A stretch of 64,000 nt of DNA from Domibacillus tundrae (GCF_000970675.1 NZ_LAJA01000007.1:124001-188000), one strand, 5' to 3'. Shown: positions 8,702 to 17,726, counted from the first letter of the stretch. The notes: a model not told the origin generated them from the sequence alone. A program made the numbers and translations.

Positions 8702-9604
8702 TTATTGCGTGGTCATAATCATTTTAATCGCTTTTTCATGAATCGAAACGGCTGCAGGTGTCATGCCGATTGCTTCACCATCAATCATCACTGGGACAGG
8801 ACGGTTCGTTTGAATGGTCATGTTCTTCCCTTTTTTATATGTGACCCCTGTTCGCAAAACAGGCTCCCCTTTTATCAGAAGGGGAAACAACCGAAAAAGC
8901 AGACTGCTTCGTTTGACGGAATGAACGATTGTCACATCCACAACCCCATCAATCGGGTGTGCATATGGACAGATGACAAGCCCGCCGCCATACAATGATG
9001 TATTTCCACAGGCAATCATCCATGTGCGATCAGATACATACTTTTCTTTATCGATGGTCACCGTACTTTTAAACGGCTTATAGCGAAGAATAGTCTCAAG
9101 TGCGCTCAGTTTGTACGAAAGTCCTCCAGCGCCCACTTTGTTTAGCGGTTTTTTATAAAACGCCTTGGCTGCCCGTCCTGCGATATAGGCATCGAGTCCA
9201 ATACCAGAAACCGTTAAGCCAAAGCTATTGTTTACTTTTAGCACGTCAAGCGTTTTCGGCTTCTCCGCTAAAAGCTTTTCCACAAAAAGACGGGGATTTC
9301 TCGTCAATCTGAACATACGGGCGATATCATTTCCAGAGCCTGCCGGAAGCAAGGCGATTGCCGTGTTGGAATGCACAAGATCCTGGAGGGCAGCATTGAG
9401 GGTCCCATCGCCTCCAATGACGGCAACAGCTTTCACATTTCCTGCTTTCATTTGGTTCCAGATAAAATCGCGGGCTGATGCTTCGGATCCGCCGATGAGT
9501 ACAGCATATTGAATTTTTTTCTTTTTCACAATCGCTTCAACTTTTTTCCACAATGAACCCGCCTGTCCGTTTCCGGCAGACGGGTTGACAATAAATAGGT
9601 ACAT
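8702..9604 (-). CDS. Diacylglycerol kinase-family (YegS/DagK-type) lipid kinase
   Basis: 300 residues. The nucleotide-binding 'VIGGDGTLNAALQDL' motif (about residues 62-76), the following 'IALLPAGSGNDIARMF' and a YegS-like C-terminal beta domain identify a soluble, membrane-associated lipid kinase that phosphorylates diacylglycerol or a related lipid. The exact substrate cannot be read from sequence. It lies about 100 bases upstream of the YuiD-like gene in the same direction, which may reflect shared lipid-phosphate metabolism. Confidence 0.88.
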   Translation of the reverse strand: MYLFIVNPSAGNGQAGSLWKKVEAIVKKKKIQYAVLIGGSEASARDFIWNQMKAGNVKAVAVIGGDGTLNAALQDLVHSNTAIALLPAGSGNDIARMFRLTRNPRLFVEKLLAEKPKTLDVLKVNNSFGLTVSGIGLDAYIAGRAAKAFYKKPLNKVGAGGLSYKLSALETILRYKPFKSTVTIDKEKYVSDRTWMIACGNTSLYGGGLVICPYAHPIDGVVDVTIVHSVKRSSLLFRLFPLLIKGEPVLRTGVTYKKGKNMTIQTNRPVPVMIDGEAIGMTPAAVSIHEKAIKMIMTTQ

Positions 9605-9716
9605 TGCTTCACCCGGCCTTATCCAAAATAAGATTTTCTACATCATAGCATGAAAAAAGGCCTGTTTCTTTTTCTTTCCTAAAAAATATTTCTTCTTCTG
9701 CGAAGACATTTTTTCT

Positions 9717-10346
9717 TTACTGCGCTTCTTTTTTTAAGAAAGCGGCGGCGGCGGCGGGATCATCTGCCATGCTGATGGCTGTAATAATTGATACCCCGTC
9801 CGCTCCCGCTTTTATAACGGCACCGGCGTTTTCCAGTGTAATGCCGCCAATTCCGACAACTGGAAATTCAGGGTAACGCTCTTTCATGCGACAGATTAAA
9901 GATATGCCTGCAACGGGACGCGTATCAGTTTTCGTTGCTGTCGCATAGATGGGACCTGTGCCAACATAATCGGCACCGTCTTTAATCGCTCCTTCAAACT
10001 CTTCCATTGTATGAACGGATACGCCGACAATGCCGCCTTTTAGTTTGTCCCGAACGATTGATGCCGCTTCATCTTCCTGTCCGATATGTACACCATCCGC
10101 ACCGATTTCGACTGCAAGCTCGATATCATCATTCACAATAAATGGAATGCCTGCTTGCCGGCATGTCAATTGAAGTCGAAGAGCTGTCGCTTTTTTCGCT
10201 TCTCCCGTCAGCGCGCCTTCCCCTTTTTCACGAAACTGAAACATCGTGATGCCGCCTTTAATTGCTTCTTCCAGCGTTTGTTCAATTGATTTAGGACAAT
10301 TCGGGGTTCCGGCAATAAAATAGACCGCCAACTGTTCATTTTTCAT
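9717..10346 (-). CDS. thiE: Thiamine-phosphate synthase
   Basis: 209 residues; couples hydroxymethylpyrimidine diphosphate with the thiazole phosphate. 'TMFQFREKGEG', 'IPFIVNDDIELAVEIGADGVHIGQED', 'GVSVHTMEEF' and 'GTGPIYATATKTD' are the standard ThiE motifs. The ATG at 10344-10346 overlaps the thiD stop codon (TGATG arrangement), so translation is coupled; the longer frame upstream is inside thiD. Last gene of the TPP-riboswitch operon. Confidence 0.94.
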   Translation of the reverse strand: MKNEQLAVYFIAGTPNCPKSIEQTLEEAIKGGITMFQFREKGEGALTGEAKKATALRLQLTCRQAGIPFIVNDDIELAVEIGADGVHIGQEDEAASIVRDKLKGGIVGVSVHTMEEFEGAIKDGADYVGTGPIYATATKTDTRPVAGISLICRMKERYPEFPVVGIGGITLENAGAVIKAGADGVSIITAISMADDPAAAAAFLKKEAQ

Positions 10347-11149
10347 CAATTTCCACCCCGCTGACGATACGCCCAATGATTTGTCGGCCCGTGCCCCTCA
10401 CCGATGTGAAGACCGTCTTCAATAGCCGCCTGGATAAATTGCTTGGCGGTTTCCGCTGCTGCACGGACGGAAGCGCCCTTGGCGATTGCGGCTGTCATGG
10501 CTGCAGAAAACGTACACCCGGTTCCATGCGTGTCTTTTGTGTCGATTCGTTTGCCGATAAACGTGTGAAAGCTTTCTCCATCGTATAATAAATCAATCGT
10601 TTTAGCTCCTTCGTCATGGCCGCCTTTAATCAACACGTTTTTGACGCCAAGTGACGCAATGATCTTCGCCGCTTCTTTTTTATCTGCTTCTGACGTAATC
10701 TTCATGCCGGCGATTACTTCCGCTTCCGGAATATTTGGTGTTACGACAAGTGCGCAAGGAAGCAGGACTTTTTTCAATGCTTCGGTTGCTTCTTCCTGCA
10801 AAAGAGAAGCACCGCCTTTAGCAATCATGACCGGATCGACAATAACATTTTGATGTTTATACTCTCGTAATTTTCGAGCAGCCGCTTCAATAATCTCAGC
10901 TGAAAAAAGCATGCCCGTTTTCAGAGCATCCACGCCGATATCCGACATGACTGCATCGATTTGTTTTTCCACTGCTTCAGCGGTCATTGGATACACTCCA
11001 TGGACACCGAGCGTATTTTGAGCGGTTACAGCCGTCAAAGCGGACATGCCAAACACACCAAGCTCTTGAAATGTTTTTAAATCAGCTTGAATGCCGGCAC
11101 CACCGCCACTGTCCGATCCCGCAATGGTTAGCGCTTTACGAATGCTCAT
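10346..11149 (-). CDS. thiD: Hydroxymethylpyrimidine / phosphomethylpyrimidine kinase
   Basis: 267 residues; adds both phosphates to the pyrimidine half of thiamine. 'ALTIAGSDSGGGAGIQADLK' forms the N-terminal substrate site and 'DTKDTHGTGCTFSAAM' the anion hole and catalytic aspartate region of ribokinase-like kinases. The start at 11149 follows GGAGGTGC and lies one base after the thiM stop codon; the 21 further upstream codons belong to the thiM region. Confidence 0.94.
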   Translation of the reverse strand: MSIRKALTIAGSDSGGGAGIQADLKTFQELGVFGMSALTAVTAQNTLGVHGVYPMTAEAVEKQIDAVMSDIGVDALKTGMLFSAEIIEAAARKLREYKHQNVIVDPVMIAKGGASLLQEEATEALKKVLLPCALVVTPNIPEAEVIAGMKITSEADKKEAAKIIASLGVKNVLIKGGHDEGAKTIDLLYDGESFHTFIGKRIDTKDTHGTGCTFSAAMTAAIAKGASVRAAAETAKQFIQAAIEDGLHIGEGHGPTNHWAYRQRGGN

Positions 11150-11150
11150 G

Positions 11151-11951
11151 TTATAGCACCTCCACTTTGCCGTTTTGGCTAATTTCTTCCCGGCCGGTTT
11201 TATGCAATTCATTTAAAAACTGGACCGCAAATGTACCAGGCTGGTCTGCCCCGGACACCTCAGCTGCCCGTTCGGCTGCAACGCCATAAAACGATAATGC
11301 TGCGGCTGCGGCTCTCGCATAATTTCTTTCAACAGCACAAAAAGAAGCAATGACGGACCCAAGCAAGCAGCCCGTACCCGTTACGCGCGTTAAAATTGGG
11401 TCGCCGTTTTGAATGGCGTACGCTTCCTGGCCGAAAACGATATCCTCTTTGCCCGTAATGACGCACGTGGTACTAAGCATATCTGCCGCTTCTTTTGCGA
11501 GTTTCCGCACATCTTCATTTCCGCCGCCATCGACACCTTTCACCTGAATCGCCCGGCCGCACAACACCGCAATTTCACCTGCATTTCCTCTTAAAATATC
11601 GACATTCACTTCAGATAATATACGCTTGGCGCTTTCTGTCCGGTATGGTGTGGCACCCGCGCCGACCGGATCAAACAAAACCGGAATTCCTTTTTCATTG
11701 GCTGCTTTCCCCGCCAAAATCATTGCCTCTACTTTGTCTGCGGTGAGTGTGCCAATATTTAAAACGACTGCTCCAGCAATACGTGCCATATCTGCCGCTT
11801 CTTCGACCGCATCCGCCATAACGGGAGACGCTCCGAGCGCAAGCAGACCGTTTGCAGTAAAGTTGGTGACAACTGTATTCGTTAAATTATGAACAAGCGG
11901 TTTTTCGTTTCTTACTTTTTCAAGAAGCTGTGCTGTATGTTCGTTATTCAT
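11151..11951 (-). CDS. thiM: Hydroxyethylthiazole kinase
   Basis: 266 residues; phosphorylates salvaged thiazole alcohol. 'PLVHNLTNTVVTNFTANGLLALGASPVMAD' and 'RVTGTGCLLGSVIASF' are diagnostic for ThiM. It is now the first intact gene of the operon. Its ATG (11949-11951) overlaps the stop codon of the degraded thiW reading frame (11944-11946), and AAAGGA precedes it within that relic. Confidence 0.95.
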   Translation of the reverse strand: MNNEHTAQLLEKVRNEKPLVHNLTNTVVTNFTANGLLALGASPVMADAVEEAADMARIAGAVVLNIGTLTADKVEAMILAGKAANEKGIPVLFDPVGAGATPYRTESAKRILSEVNVDILRGNAGEIAVLCGRAIQVKGVDGGGNEDVRKLAKEAADMLSTTCVITGKEDIVFGQEAYAIQNGDPILTRVTGTGCLLGSVIASFCAVERNYARAAAAALSFYGVAAERAAEVSGADQPGTFAVQFLNELHKTGREEISQNGKVEVL

Positions 11952-12189
11952 TTGAATCCGTCCTTTCTATTAAACATCCTTGTTTTTTTAAGCGGACCGC
12001 AAGCAACAGCCCTAAAATGGACCCGGTCACACTGCTGATCAGAAATGTCGGCATAAACGCAAGAGCCGCTGCTTCCATACCAAGAAATAGATTTGCGATT
12101 GGTACTGACGCGAGCAATGCAATAACACCATAAATGTCACGCCAAGTGCAGCCATTAAAGACATAACTTCCATCTTTTCAGGTGTAAAC
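11944..12189 (-). pseudogene. thiW: thiW remnant (ECF thiamine-precursor transporter S component), 5'-truncated and frameshifted
   Basis: The minus strand reads GLLFHLFTPEKMEVMSLMAA, then after a one-base frame change near 12128-12136 continues GVIALLASVPIANLFLGM, AALAFMPTFLISSVTGS and ILGLLLAVRLKK before a stop that overlaps the thiM start. This matches the C-terminal half of ThiW, which normally has about 165 residues with six membrane helices. Roughly the first half is gone and the remnant abuts the riboswitch terminator. The protein cannot be made, so thiazole uptake by this route is lost. Confidence 0.75.
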
Positions 12190-12214
12190 AAATGAAATAA
12201 TAGGCCCTTAACGT

Positions 12215-12250
12215 AAAAAACCGGCTCAGCAATGCGCTGAGCCGGTTTTT
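12215..12250 (-). terminator. TPP riboswitch terminator
   Basis: A perfect stem CCGGCTCAGC / GCTGAGCCGG with flanking A/T runs directly downstream of the TPP aptamer on the minus strand. Confidence 0.9.
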
Positions 12251-12261
12251 CGTCAGTGATT

Positions 12262-12348
12262 GCTACTTCCCTCCGCCGGCATGATCCGGATCAGGTCGTT
12301 GGGGTTAAGGAACGAATCCTCTCTCAGCCCGAAGGCACCCCCAGTAGG
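12262..12348 (-). promoter_or_regulatory. TPP (THI-box) riboswitch
   Basis: Minus-strand order: ACTGGGGGTGCC, GGCTGAGAGAGG, ACCCCAACGACCTGATCCGG, ATGCCGGCGGAGGGAAGT. All conserved THI-box segments, including CUGAGA and ACCUGAUC, are present. It controls thiM-thiD-thiE. Confidence 0.96.
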
Positions 12349-12437
12349 CTTTTATTGATTTGTCTGTTTTATTTTTGCACAGTCCCATCAGGCTCGTCAA
12401 CTATGCATAATAAGAATAAATACGGTCTTCTTGCAGT

Positions 12438-12462
12438 AAAAAAGGCCGACTCATCGTCGGCC
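12438..12462 (-). terminator. ppiB terminator
   Basis: GGCCGAC-TCATC-GTCGGCC followed on the minus strand by a T run. Confidence 0.8.
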
Positions 12463-12470
12463 GCGATACA

Positions 12471-12908
12471 TTATGCATCAAATACTTCAACTTTTTCCAT
12501 GACGTCGCCATTTTTCATTGATTTTACCGCTTCAATGCCTGATGTCACTTGACCGAAAACAGTATGAACACCATTTAAGTGAGGCTGTGGCTCATGAACG
12601 AGAAAAAATTGGCTGCCGCCCGTATCTTTGCCTGCATGCGCCATTGACAGAGATCCTTCTTGATGTGTATGTGGATTTCCTTCTGTTTCACATTTAATTG
12701 TGTAGCCAGGTCCACCCATTCCAGTTCCTGTCGGGTCGCCTCCTTGACTAACAAATCCAGGAATAACACGGTGGAATACTACACCGTTATAAAAACCTTC
12801 ATTTGCAAGTTTTTCGAAGTTTTCAACTGTACCCGGTGCAGCTTCCGGAAACAGGTCAAATTCAATTTTCGCGCCGTCTTTTAATTGGATATATCCTTTT
12901 TTTGTCAA
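12471..12908 (-). CDS. ppiB: Peptidyl-prolyl cis-trans isomerase, cyclophilin type
   Basis: 145 residues, cytosolic proline isomerase. Cyclophilin active-site blocks are clear: '[21 protein letters not shown]', '[16 protein letters not shown]' and '[12 protein letters not shown]'. I start at the TTG at 12906-12908, which has AAGGAGCG seven bases upstream and gives [12 protein letters not shown], matching B. subtilis PpiB; the longer frame to 12944 lacks a ribosome binding site. Monocistronic. Confidence 0.95.
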   Translation of the reverse strand: MTKKGYIQLKDGAKIEFDLFPEAAPGTVENFEKLANEGFYNGVVFHRVIPGFVSQGGDPTGTGMGGPGYTIKCETEGNPHTHQEGSLSMAHAGKDTGGSQFFLVHEPQPHLNGVHTVFGQVTSGIEAVKSMKNGDVMEKVEVFDA

Positions 12909-13052
12909 AATAATCGCTCCTTTAATTTTAATCTTCCCTATCATACCACGCAGTATCGGATTTTAAAACAAGAGTGCCTTGTAGAAATGTTTTCCGCTTT
13001 CATCTATTCTCGTTTTCTTCTATAATAGAGGAAGACTAGTAAAGGGAGTGTG

Positions 13053-14756
13053 ATGTTTATGTTGACACGTCCCGGAGTGTGGTGGAAAGCGGCTATTCTC
13101 TTTTTGCTGCTGGCAGCTGGCGTTTTCTGGTACGTACAGGACGCTAATAAAACAACCGTCATTCCGTTTTCATCAGTTGAAACAATTATTCAAGAAGAAA
13201 ATGGTCAGGTGGTCGGACTTGAGGAACACCCTGACGGCACGCTGCATATTTCCACACAAAATGGCGAATTTACTTCTTATATTTCCCCGGGAAGCAATGC
13301 GGTTGACCGTTTAAATGAAACATACAATATCCGCTATGAATATGTAAAAGCGGAAGCGTATGAAAACTGGATTTTAATCGGAATTCTTTTGGCAGCGGCT
13401 GGAATTGGTTTTTATTTTTATCGAAAAAAAGGTGGCATTGGGGTGGCCCACTCCATGAAAAACAGTCTTTCACAGGCACGTCCGCTTCCGGATATTACGC
13501 TTGAAGATGTCGGAGGCTTGTCTGATGAAATGAAAGAAGACATTTTACAGACATTGTCGATTTTAAAAGAAAAAGATCTTTCTACCCGCCTTGGTATCGA
13601 ACCACCGCGTGGCATCCTGTTATACGGTCCGCCCGGGACAGGTAAAACATTGCTCGCCCAAGCGATTGCCCGTGAAATTGGCGCATCTTTTTTCTCCTCA
13701 AGCGGTTCCGCTTTTACCGAATTGTTTGTAGGTGTCGGTGCGTCACGTGTACGCAGCTTGTTTACTGAAGCACGCAAACAAAAACCGGCAGTTATTTTTA
13801 TTGACGAAGTAGATGCTTTGGCCGGACGCCGAAAAGCGCATGGCGGTGAAGAAGGGGAAAAAACGCTGACCGAGCTGCTTGTGCAGCTTGATGGCGGCCA
13901 CGATAATAACGGCCTTTTGTTTATCGCTGCCACAAACCGGCGCGATATGCTCGACGAAGCATTTCTTCGTCCCGGCCGCATTGATTTCTCGTTTCATGTC
14001 ACCTTGCCAGATGCAAAAGGGCGCAAAGAAATTATCGATATTCACGCCAAAGGAAGGAATTTAACCGATAATGCGGCAGCCATGCTTCCTGACTTGGCTG
14101 AATCGACAGTCGGTTTCTCCGGCGCTGAATTGTCCGCTTTATTTGAAACAGCGAGCCGCAGTGCGATTCGGAGCGGCCGCGATACGATTGAGAAAAAAGA
14201 TTTTGATTACGCACTTGACCGGACGATTCTTGGTACAACAACACGCCCGCTGGCAGACCCTGCCACAAAACGGCGTGTGGCGATTCATGAAGCCGGCCAT
14301 GCACTTGTGGCCGCCCTGACAAAGCCAGGATCAGTCCGAAAAGCAACGATTATTCCCCGTGGGCAGGCACTCGGTTACGTGGCCCCGGTTCCGAAAGAGC
14401 TCCATTTATCGACAGCGAGTGAACTGATCGATCAGGTTGCCATGATTTTGTCCGGGGGTGTCGCAGAACGTCTTTACCTCGGTGAGCATTCCATTGGGGT
14501 AAGCGGTGACGTGCAGCAGGCAAAACAAATTTTGGAGCGCATGGTCGACACCGGTATTTTTCAAGACCGTTTCTCCCTTACGTTCCGCCAGTCAGACAAA
14601 GAAACGAAAATGAATGAGTTATTTGAAGTCGCGCTTGAACGGTCGGAAACATTAATTGAAGAACACCGCGATGCGTTTGACCGTCTCGTTGAAGACTTAA
14701 TGATAAAAGAAACACTCGACGGCGAAGAAATTGAAATGCTCATTCATCAGCAATAA
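13053..14756 (+). CDS. FtsH-like membrane-bound AAA+ zinc metalloprotease (second-type, divergent)
   Basis: 567 residues. A first helix (about 8-26), a short extracytoplasmic region of about 80 residues and a second helix (about 108-126) anchor an AAA domain with Walker A GPPGTGKT, pore-loop FVGVGAS, Walker B VIFIDEVDA and arginine-finger region FLRPGRID. The peptidase has HEAGH zinc ligands and a later aspartate in GVSGDVQQA. It is shorter than housekeeping FtsH (about 640) and has unusual substitutions such as 'RRDMLDEAF' for 'RPDILDPAL', so it is probably a paralogue. Starts at 13050 (GTG), 13053 or 13059 (ATG) are all possible after AAAGGGAG; 13053 is arbitrary among them. Confidence 0.85.
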   Translation: MFMLTRPGVWWKAAILFLLLAAGVFWYVQDANKTTVIPFSSVETIIQEENGQVVGLEEHPDGTLHISTQNGEFTSYISPGSNAVDRLNETYNIRYEYVKAEAYENWILIGILLAAAGIGFYFYRKKGGIGVAHSMKNSLSQARPLPDITLEDVGGLSDEMKEDILQTLSILKEKDLSTRLGIEPPRGILLYGPPGTGKTLLAQAIAREIGASFFSSSGSAFTELFVGVGASRVRSLFTEARKQKPAVIFIDEVDALAGRRKAHGGEEGEKTLTELLVQLDGGHDNNGLLFIAATNRRDMLDEAFLRPGRIDFSFHVTLPDAKGRKEIIDIHAKGRNLTDNAAAMLPDLAESTVGFSGAELSALFETASRSAIRSGRDTIEKKDFDYALDRTILGTTTRPLADPATKRRVAIHEAGHALVAALTKPGSVRKATIIPRGQALGYVAPVPKELHLSTASELIDQVAMILSGGVAERLYLGEHSIGVSGDVQQAKQILERMVDTGIFQDRFSLTFRQSDKETKMNELFEVALERSETLIEEHRDAFDRLVEDLMIKETLDGEEIEMLIHQQ

Positions 14757-14792
14757 AAAGGATGTCTCCATTTTTGGAGACATCCTTTTTTT
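14755..14792. terminator. Bidirectional terminator
   Basis: GGATGTCTCCA pairs with TGGAGACATCC, with A and T tracts on the two sides, between convergent genes. Confidence 0.9.
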
Positions 14793-15513
14793 ATAATACT
14801 TTACTTAAAAATGCTTTCGTTCGTTCATGCTGCGGGGCGTCAAACAATGATTTCGGTTCGTTTTGTTCCACAATATAGCCGTTATCCATAAAGATAACCC
14901 GATCGCCGACTTCACGCGCGAAGCCCATCTCATGCGTTACTACAATCATCGTCATGCCGTCTCTCGCCAGCTGCTTCATGACTTCAAGTACTTCGCCGAC
15001 CATTTCTGGATCAAGTGCGGACGTTGGTTCATCAAACAGCATGATTTTCGGCTCCATCGCAAGCGCGCGTGCAATCGCTACACGCTGCTTTTGCCCGCCT
15101 GATAATGACTCCGGATAAGCGGACGCTTTTTCGGCTAAACCAACTTTTGCGAGCAGCACGCTTGCTTTTTCTTCCGCTTCTGCTTTTTTCATGCCGCGTA
15201 CGTTGATCGGCGCAAGCGTAATATTTTCTAAAATGGTTTTATGCGGAAATAAATTAAAATGCTGAAACACCATGCCGACATCGGTACGGACTTCATTAAT
15301 ATTCGTCTTTTTGTCTGTTAAATCTCTACCGTCGATCATAACATGACCGCCATTAATCGATTCAAGCATATTTATGCAACGAATTAAGGTTGATTTTCCT
15401 GATCCAGACGGACCGATCACAACAACCACTTCCTGTGGAGCAACATCAACCGAAATATCTTTGAGCACTTCATTATCGCCAAAGGATTTTTTTAAATTTT
15501 TAACGTTGATCAT
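14791..15513 (-). CDS. Polar amino-acid ABC transporter ATPase (GlnQ/ArtM-type)
   Basis: 240 residues. Walker [11 protein letters not shown]-loop '[10 protein letters not shown]', signature [15 protein letters not shown], Walker [13 protein letters not shown] and H-loop 'VVTHEMGFA' are intact. '[11 protein letters not shown]' and the overall length are typical of the polar amino-acid uptake family. It is the last gene of a binding protein-permease-ATPase operon and overlaps the permease end by 14 bases. Confidence 0.93.
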   Translation of the reverse strand: MINVKNLKKSFGDNEVLKDISVDVAPQEVVVVIGPSGSGKSTLIRCINMLESINGGHVMIDGRDLTDKKTNINEVRTDVGMVFQHFNLFPHKTILENITLAPINVRGMKKAEAEEKASVLLAKVGLAEKASAYPESLSGGQKQRVAIARALAMEPKIMLFDEPTSALDPEMVGEVLEVMKQLARDGMTMIVVTHEMGFAREVGDRVIFMDNGYIVEQNEPKSLFDAPQHERTKAFLSKVL

Positions 15514-16165
15514 CGGTACTCAATCTCCTTTCAACATAATTCATCAAATAAGTCAATGACAGCGTCAGAATTAAATAAATGAACGCTACCGCAATGTACG
15601 GTTCCCAAACACGGATATATTCTCCTGCAGCAGCTTGTCCCCAATACATAAGCTCTGGCGCAGCTACTACTGAGCCAAGCGACGATTCTTTTAATAAAAC
15701 AATAAATTCATTGCCAAGCGGCGGAATGACCCGTTTAACCGCTTGCGGCAAAATAACAAGCTTCATTGCCTGTACACGTGTCATGCCAAGCGATCTCGCT
15801 GCTTCCATCTGTCCTTTATCAATCGACTGTATACCTGCCCGGAAAATTTCCGCAATATATGCAGCAGAATTTAGCGAAAGGCCAATGACGAGCGATACGA
15901 GGGGATTGGATGGCGACATAAACATCGGCACAATTCCAAAGTGTATAATTAATAATTGCACGAGCAGAGGCGTACCTCTAAAAATGTTGATATAAATGTT
16001 AAACGGAAGACGAATCCATTTATTAGACGACATTTTACCAAGAGCTATTATAAGACCTAGAATAAGGCCCATCAAAACACCGGCAAGAGAAACGCCAATG
16101 GTAATACCCATCCCCCTTAAGAAGAAAGGCATATAATCAGTTACAATGTCAAAACGAAAATCCAT
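15500..16165 (-). CDS. Polar amino-acid ABC transporter permease
   Basis: 221 residues with about five membrane helices and the EAA-type coupling loop '[34 protein letters not shown]', a signature of HisM/GlnP permeases. Works with the ATPase at 14791-15513 and the lipoprotein at 16230-17048. Which amino acid is carried (arginine, lysine, glutamine or cystine) cannot be fixed from the permease alone. Confidence 0.92.
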   Translation of the reverse strand: MDFRFDIVTDYMPFFLRGMGITIGVSLAGVLMGLILGLIIALGKMSSNKWIRLPFNIYINIFRGTPLLVQLLIIHFGIVPMFMSPSNPLVSLVIGLSLNSAAYIAEIFRAGIQSIDKGQMEAARSLGMTRVQAMKLVILPQAVKRVIPPLGNEFIVLLKESSLGSVVAAPELMYWGQAAAGEYIRVWEPYIAVAFIYLILTLSLTYLMNYVERRLSTDDQR

Positions 16166-16187
16166 TTTTTTCTCTCCTTTCTTTCAT

Positions 16188-16220
16188 AAAAAACGGCTGC
16201 CCGGCAAAAAGTGGACAGCC
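16188..16220 (-). terminator. Partial terminator inside the ABC transporter operon
   Basis: GGCTGTCC pairs with GGGCAGCC and is followed on the minus strand by a T run, between the binding-protein and permease genes. Such placement commonly lets most transcripts stop after the binding protein, giving it in excess (inference). Confidence 0.65.
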
Positions 16221-16229
16221 ATTTTCCCT

Positions 16230-17048
16230 TTATTGTGCTGCTTGTTTTAATGTTTCCATATCTGGCGCTTCTTCAAACCATTTTTCATAAATTTCAGCAT
16301 ATGTTCCATTTTCATATAGCGTATTTAATGCCTTATCAAATTCCGCTTTATATTCGCTGCCTTTCGGGAAGGCGATGCCGTAATATTCCGGCACAAACTG
16401 CTCATCCGTAATTGTTTCAACACCGGCATCCGGATTTGATTTTGCATATTCAACCGCTACAGCGATATCTGTTACAACGGCTTCAACATCTCCGCTTTGA
16501 AGTGCCTGGAACATTAAAGCCGCTGATTTGTATTTTGAAATCGAGCTGTCATTTTTCCCAATAATTGATTCAGCCGCAAACTGGCCGGTCGTCGCGTTTT
16601 GAACACCTACTTTTTTGCCTTTCAAATCTTCAGCCGATGCAATGCTTGCCCCTTCCTTATAAGCAATCATTGTGACAGATTCAAAATATGGTACTGAAAA
16701 GTCATATGTTTCTTTCCGCTCGTCTGTAATGGTAATACCGGACATGCCAATATCAAGCTGGCCGCTTTGAAGACCTGCTAGCATCGCATCCCATCCTGTG
16801 TTTTTAATGTCGACTTCATAGCCTGCTTCTTCAGCTGCAGCGTTGAGAAGATCAACGTCAAAACCTGATAATTCTCCTTTATCCATAAATTCAAACGGTG
16901 CAAAGGTTGCTTCCGTTCCGACATTCAATACTTTTTTGTCTTCTGATCCTGAACCGCCATTTTCTTCTTCACCGCCGCCGCATGCTGCTAAAAACAATGC
17001 ACAACTCGCGGCCATTGCAACCGCTGCTTTTTTAAATAAATATGTCAT
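16230..17048 (-). CDS. Amino-acid ABC transporter substrate-binding lipoprotein
   Basis: 272 residues. A type II signal peptide ends in the lipobox LAAC (Cys about 23) followed by a Gly/Glu/Ser-rich linker. The mature part is an SBP family 3 domain: 'LNVGTEATFAPFEFMDKGELSGFDVDL', 'GMSGITITDERKETYDFSVPYF', 'AVVTDIAVAVEY'. First gene of the transporter operon. A strong promoter lies just upstream and contains or adjoins ARG-box-like sequences. Confidence 0.94.
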   Translation of the reverse strand: MTYLFKKAAVAMAASCALFLAACGGGEEENGGSGSEDKKVLNVGTEATFAPFEFMDKGELSGFDVDLLNAAAEEAGYEVDIKNTGWDAMLAGLQSGQLDIGMSGITITDERKETYDFSVPYFESVTMIAYKEGASIASAEDLKGKKVGVQNATTGQFAAESIIGKNDSSISKYKSAALMFQALQSGDVEAVVTDIAVAVEYAKSNPDAGVETITDEQFVPEYYGIAFPKGSEYKAEFDKALNTLYENGTYAEIYEKWFEEAPDMETLKQAAQ

Positions 17049-17081
17049 GGTAATAACCCCTTATCTTTTTTGTATAGTAAA

Positions 17082-17110
17082 ATAATAACTCGCTCCTGCA
17101 TAAATATCAA
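17082..17110 (-). promoter_or_regulatory. Sigma-A promoter of the amino-acid ABC operon
   Basis: Minus strand TTGATA (17105-17110), 17-base spacer, TATTAT (17082-17087). AT-rich TGAATA/TGCATAAA motifs within 110 bases upstream loosely resemble ArgR/AhrC boxes; that part is weak. Confidence 0.65.
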
Positions 17111-17260
17111 TCATTTTAAAGAAAAAGTTAATTTTTATGCATGGTTATTCACTAATATTGCCATTATTTGCTTAAATAATGCATGAAAGTGAATACATTT
17201 TGCATAAAGAAGGAATTTTCAGATTAATCCTGAATAAGTGTGTCATAGGGGGATGGAAAA

Positions 17261-17633
17261 ATGAATAGATTTGAAAAAGGGGTAAATGTTTTTGCGGAAT
17301 ATATGGATGAAGGATGGGAAAAAACCAGTCGATGGCCAGATGAGCGACCTACTTGACTGAGTGGCACCAGATTTTCGGCGATGGATTATTGAAGCCTACG
17401 GTGAAATTTACGGAAGGCCCCACCTTGATAAAAAAGAACAGGCTTTAATTGTCATTTTATCACTCGTTACGCAAGGTGCCCATACGCAGCTTGCCACACA
17501 TATTAAACGCGGGATGAATGCGGGACTGACGAAAGAGCAAGTAGAAGAATGCATCATTCAATGTCTCCCCTACAACGGTTTTCCCCGTGTTCAGCAAGCT
17601 TTAACCATTTTAAAAGAGATTATTGAAGAATAA
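17261..17633 (+). pseudogene. Carboxymuconolactone decarboxylase-like gene, disrupted
   Basis: An ATG at 17261 with an AGGGGGA ribosome binding site opens MNRFEKGVNVFAEYMDEGW but stops at a TGA (17354-17356). The same protein continues one frame over from 17361 as APDFRRWIIEAYGEIYGRP, LDKKEQALIVILSLVTQGAH and TQLATHIKRGMNAGL to 17633. The second part has an in-frame TGA just before it at 17358-17360 and no ribosome binding site of its own. The family comprises AhpD-like alpha-helical proteins; the usual CxxC pair is not seen here, only a single Cys in 'EECIIQCLPYNG' spacing (C-x3-C). At least a frameshift separates the halves. Confidence 0.7.
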
Positions 17634-17662
17634 CATAATCTTCTGTCCGTTTTAATATCTTA

Positions 17663-17691
17663 TTGACAATGATTATCATTCCCTTTAGAAT
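17663..17691 (+). promoter_or_regulatory. Sigma-A promoter overlapped by a Fur box
   Basis: TTGACA (17663-17668) and TAGAAT (17686-17691) are 17 bases apart. Between them, TGACAATGATTATCA (17664-17678) matches the Fur 7-1-7 consensus TGATAATNATTATCA at all but one position, so iron-loaded Fur would block polymerase. Confidence 0.85.
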
Positions 17692-17726
17692 GAAATTAAG
17701 AACGACAATGGAAAGAGGGACAATTC

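Noticed and set aside
13418-13981. 187-codon minus-strand frame inside the FtsH-like gene
   Set aside because: Antisense shadow with Ser/Arg-rich low-complexity translation.
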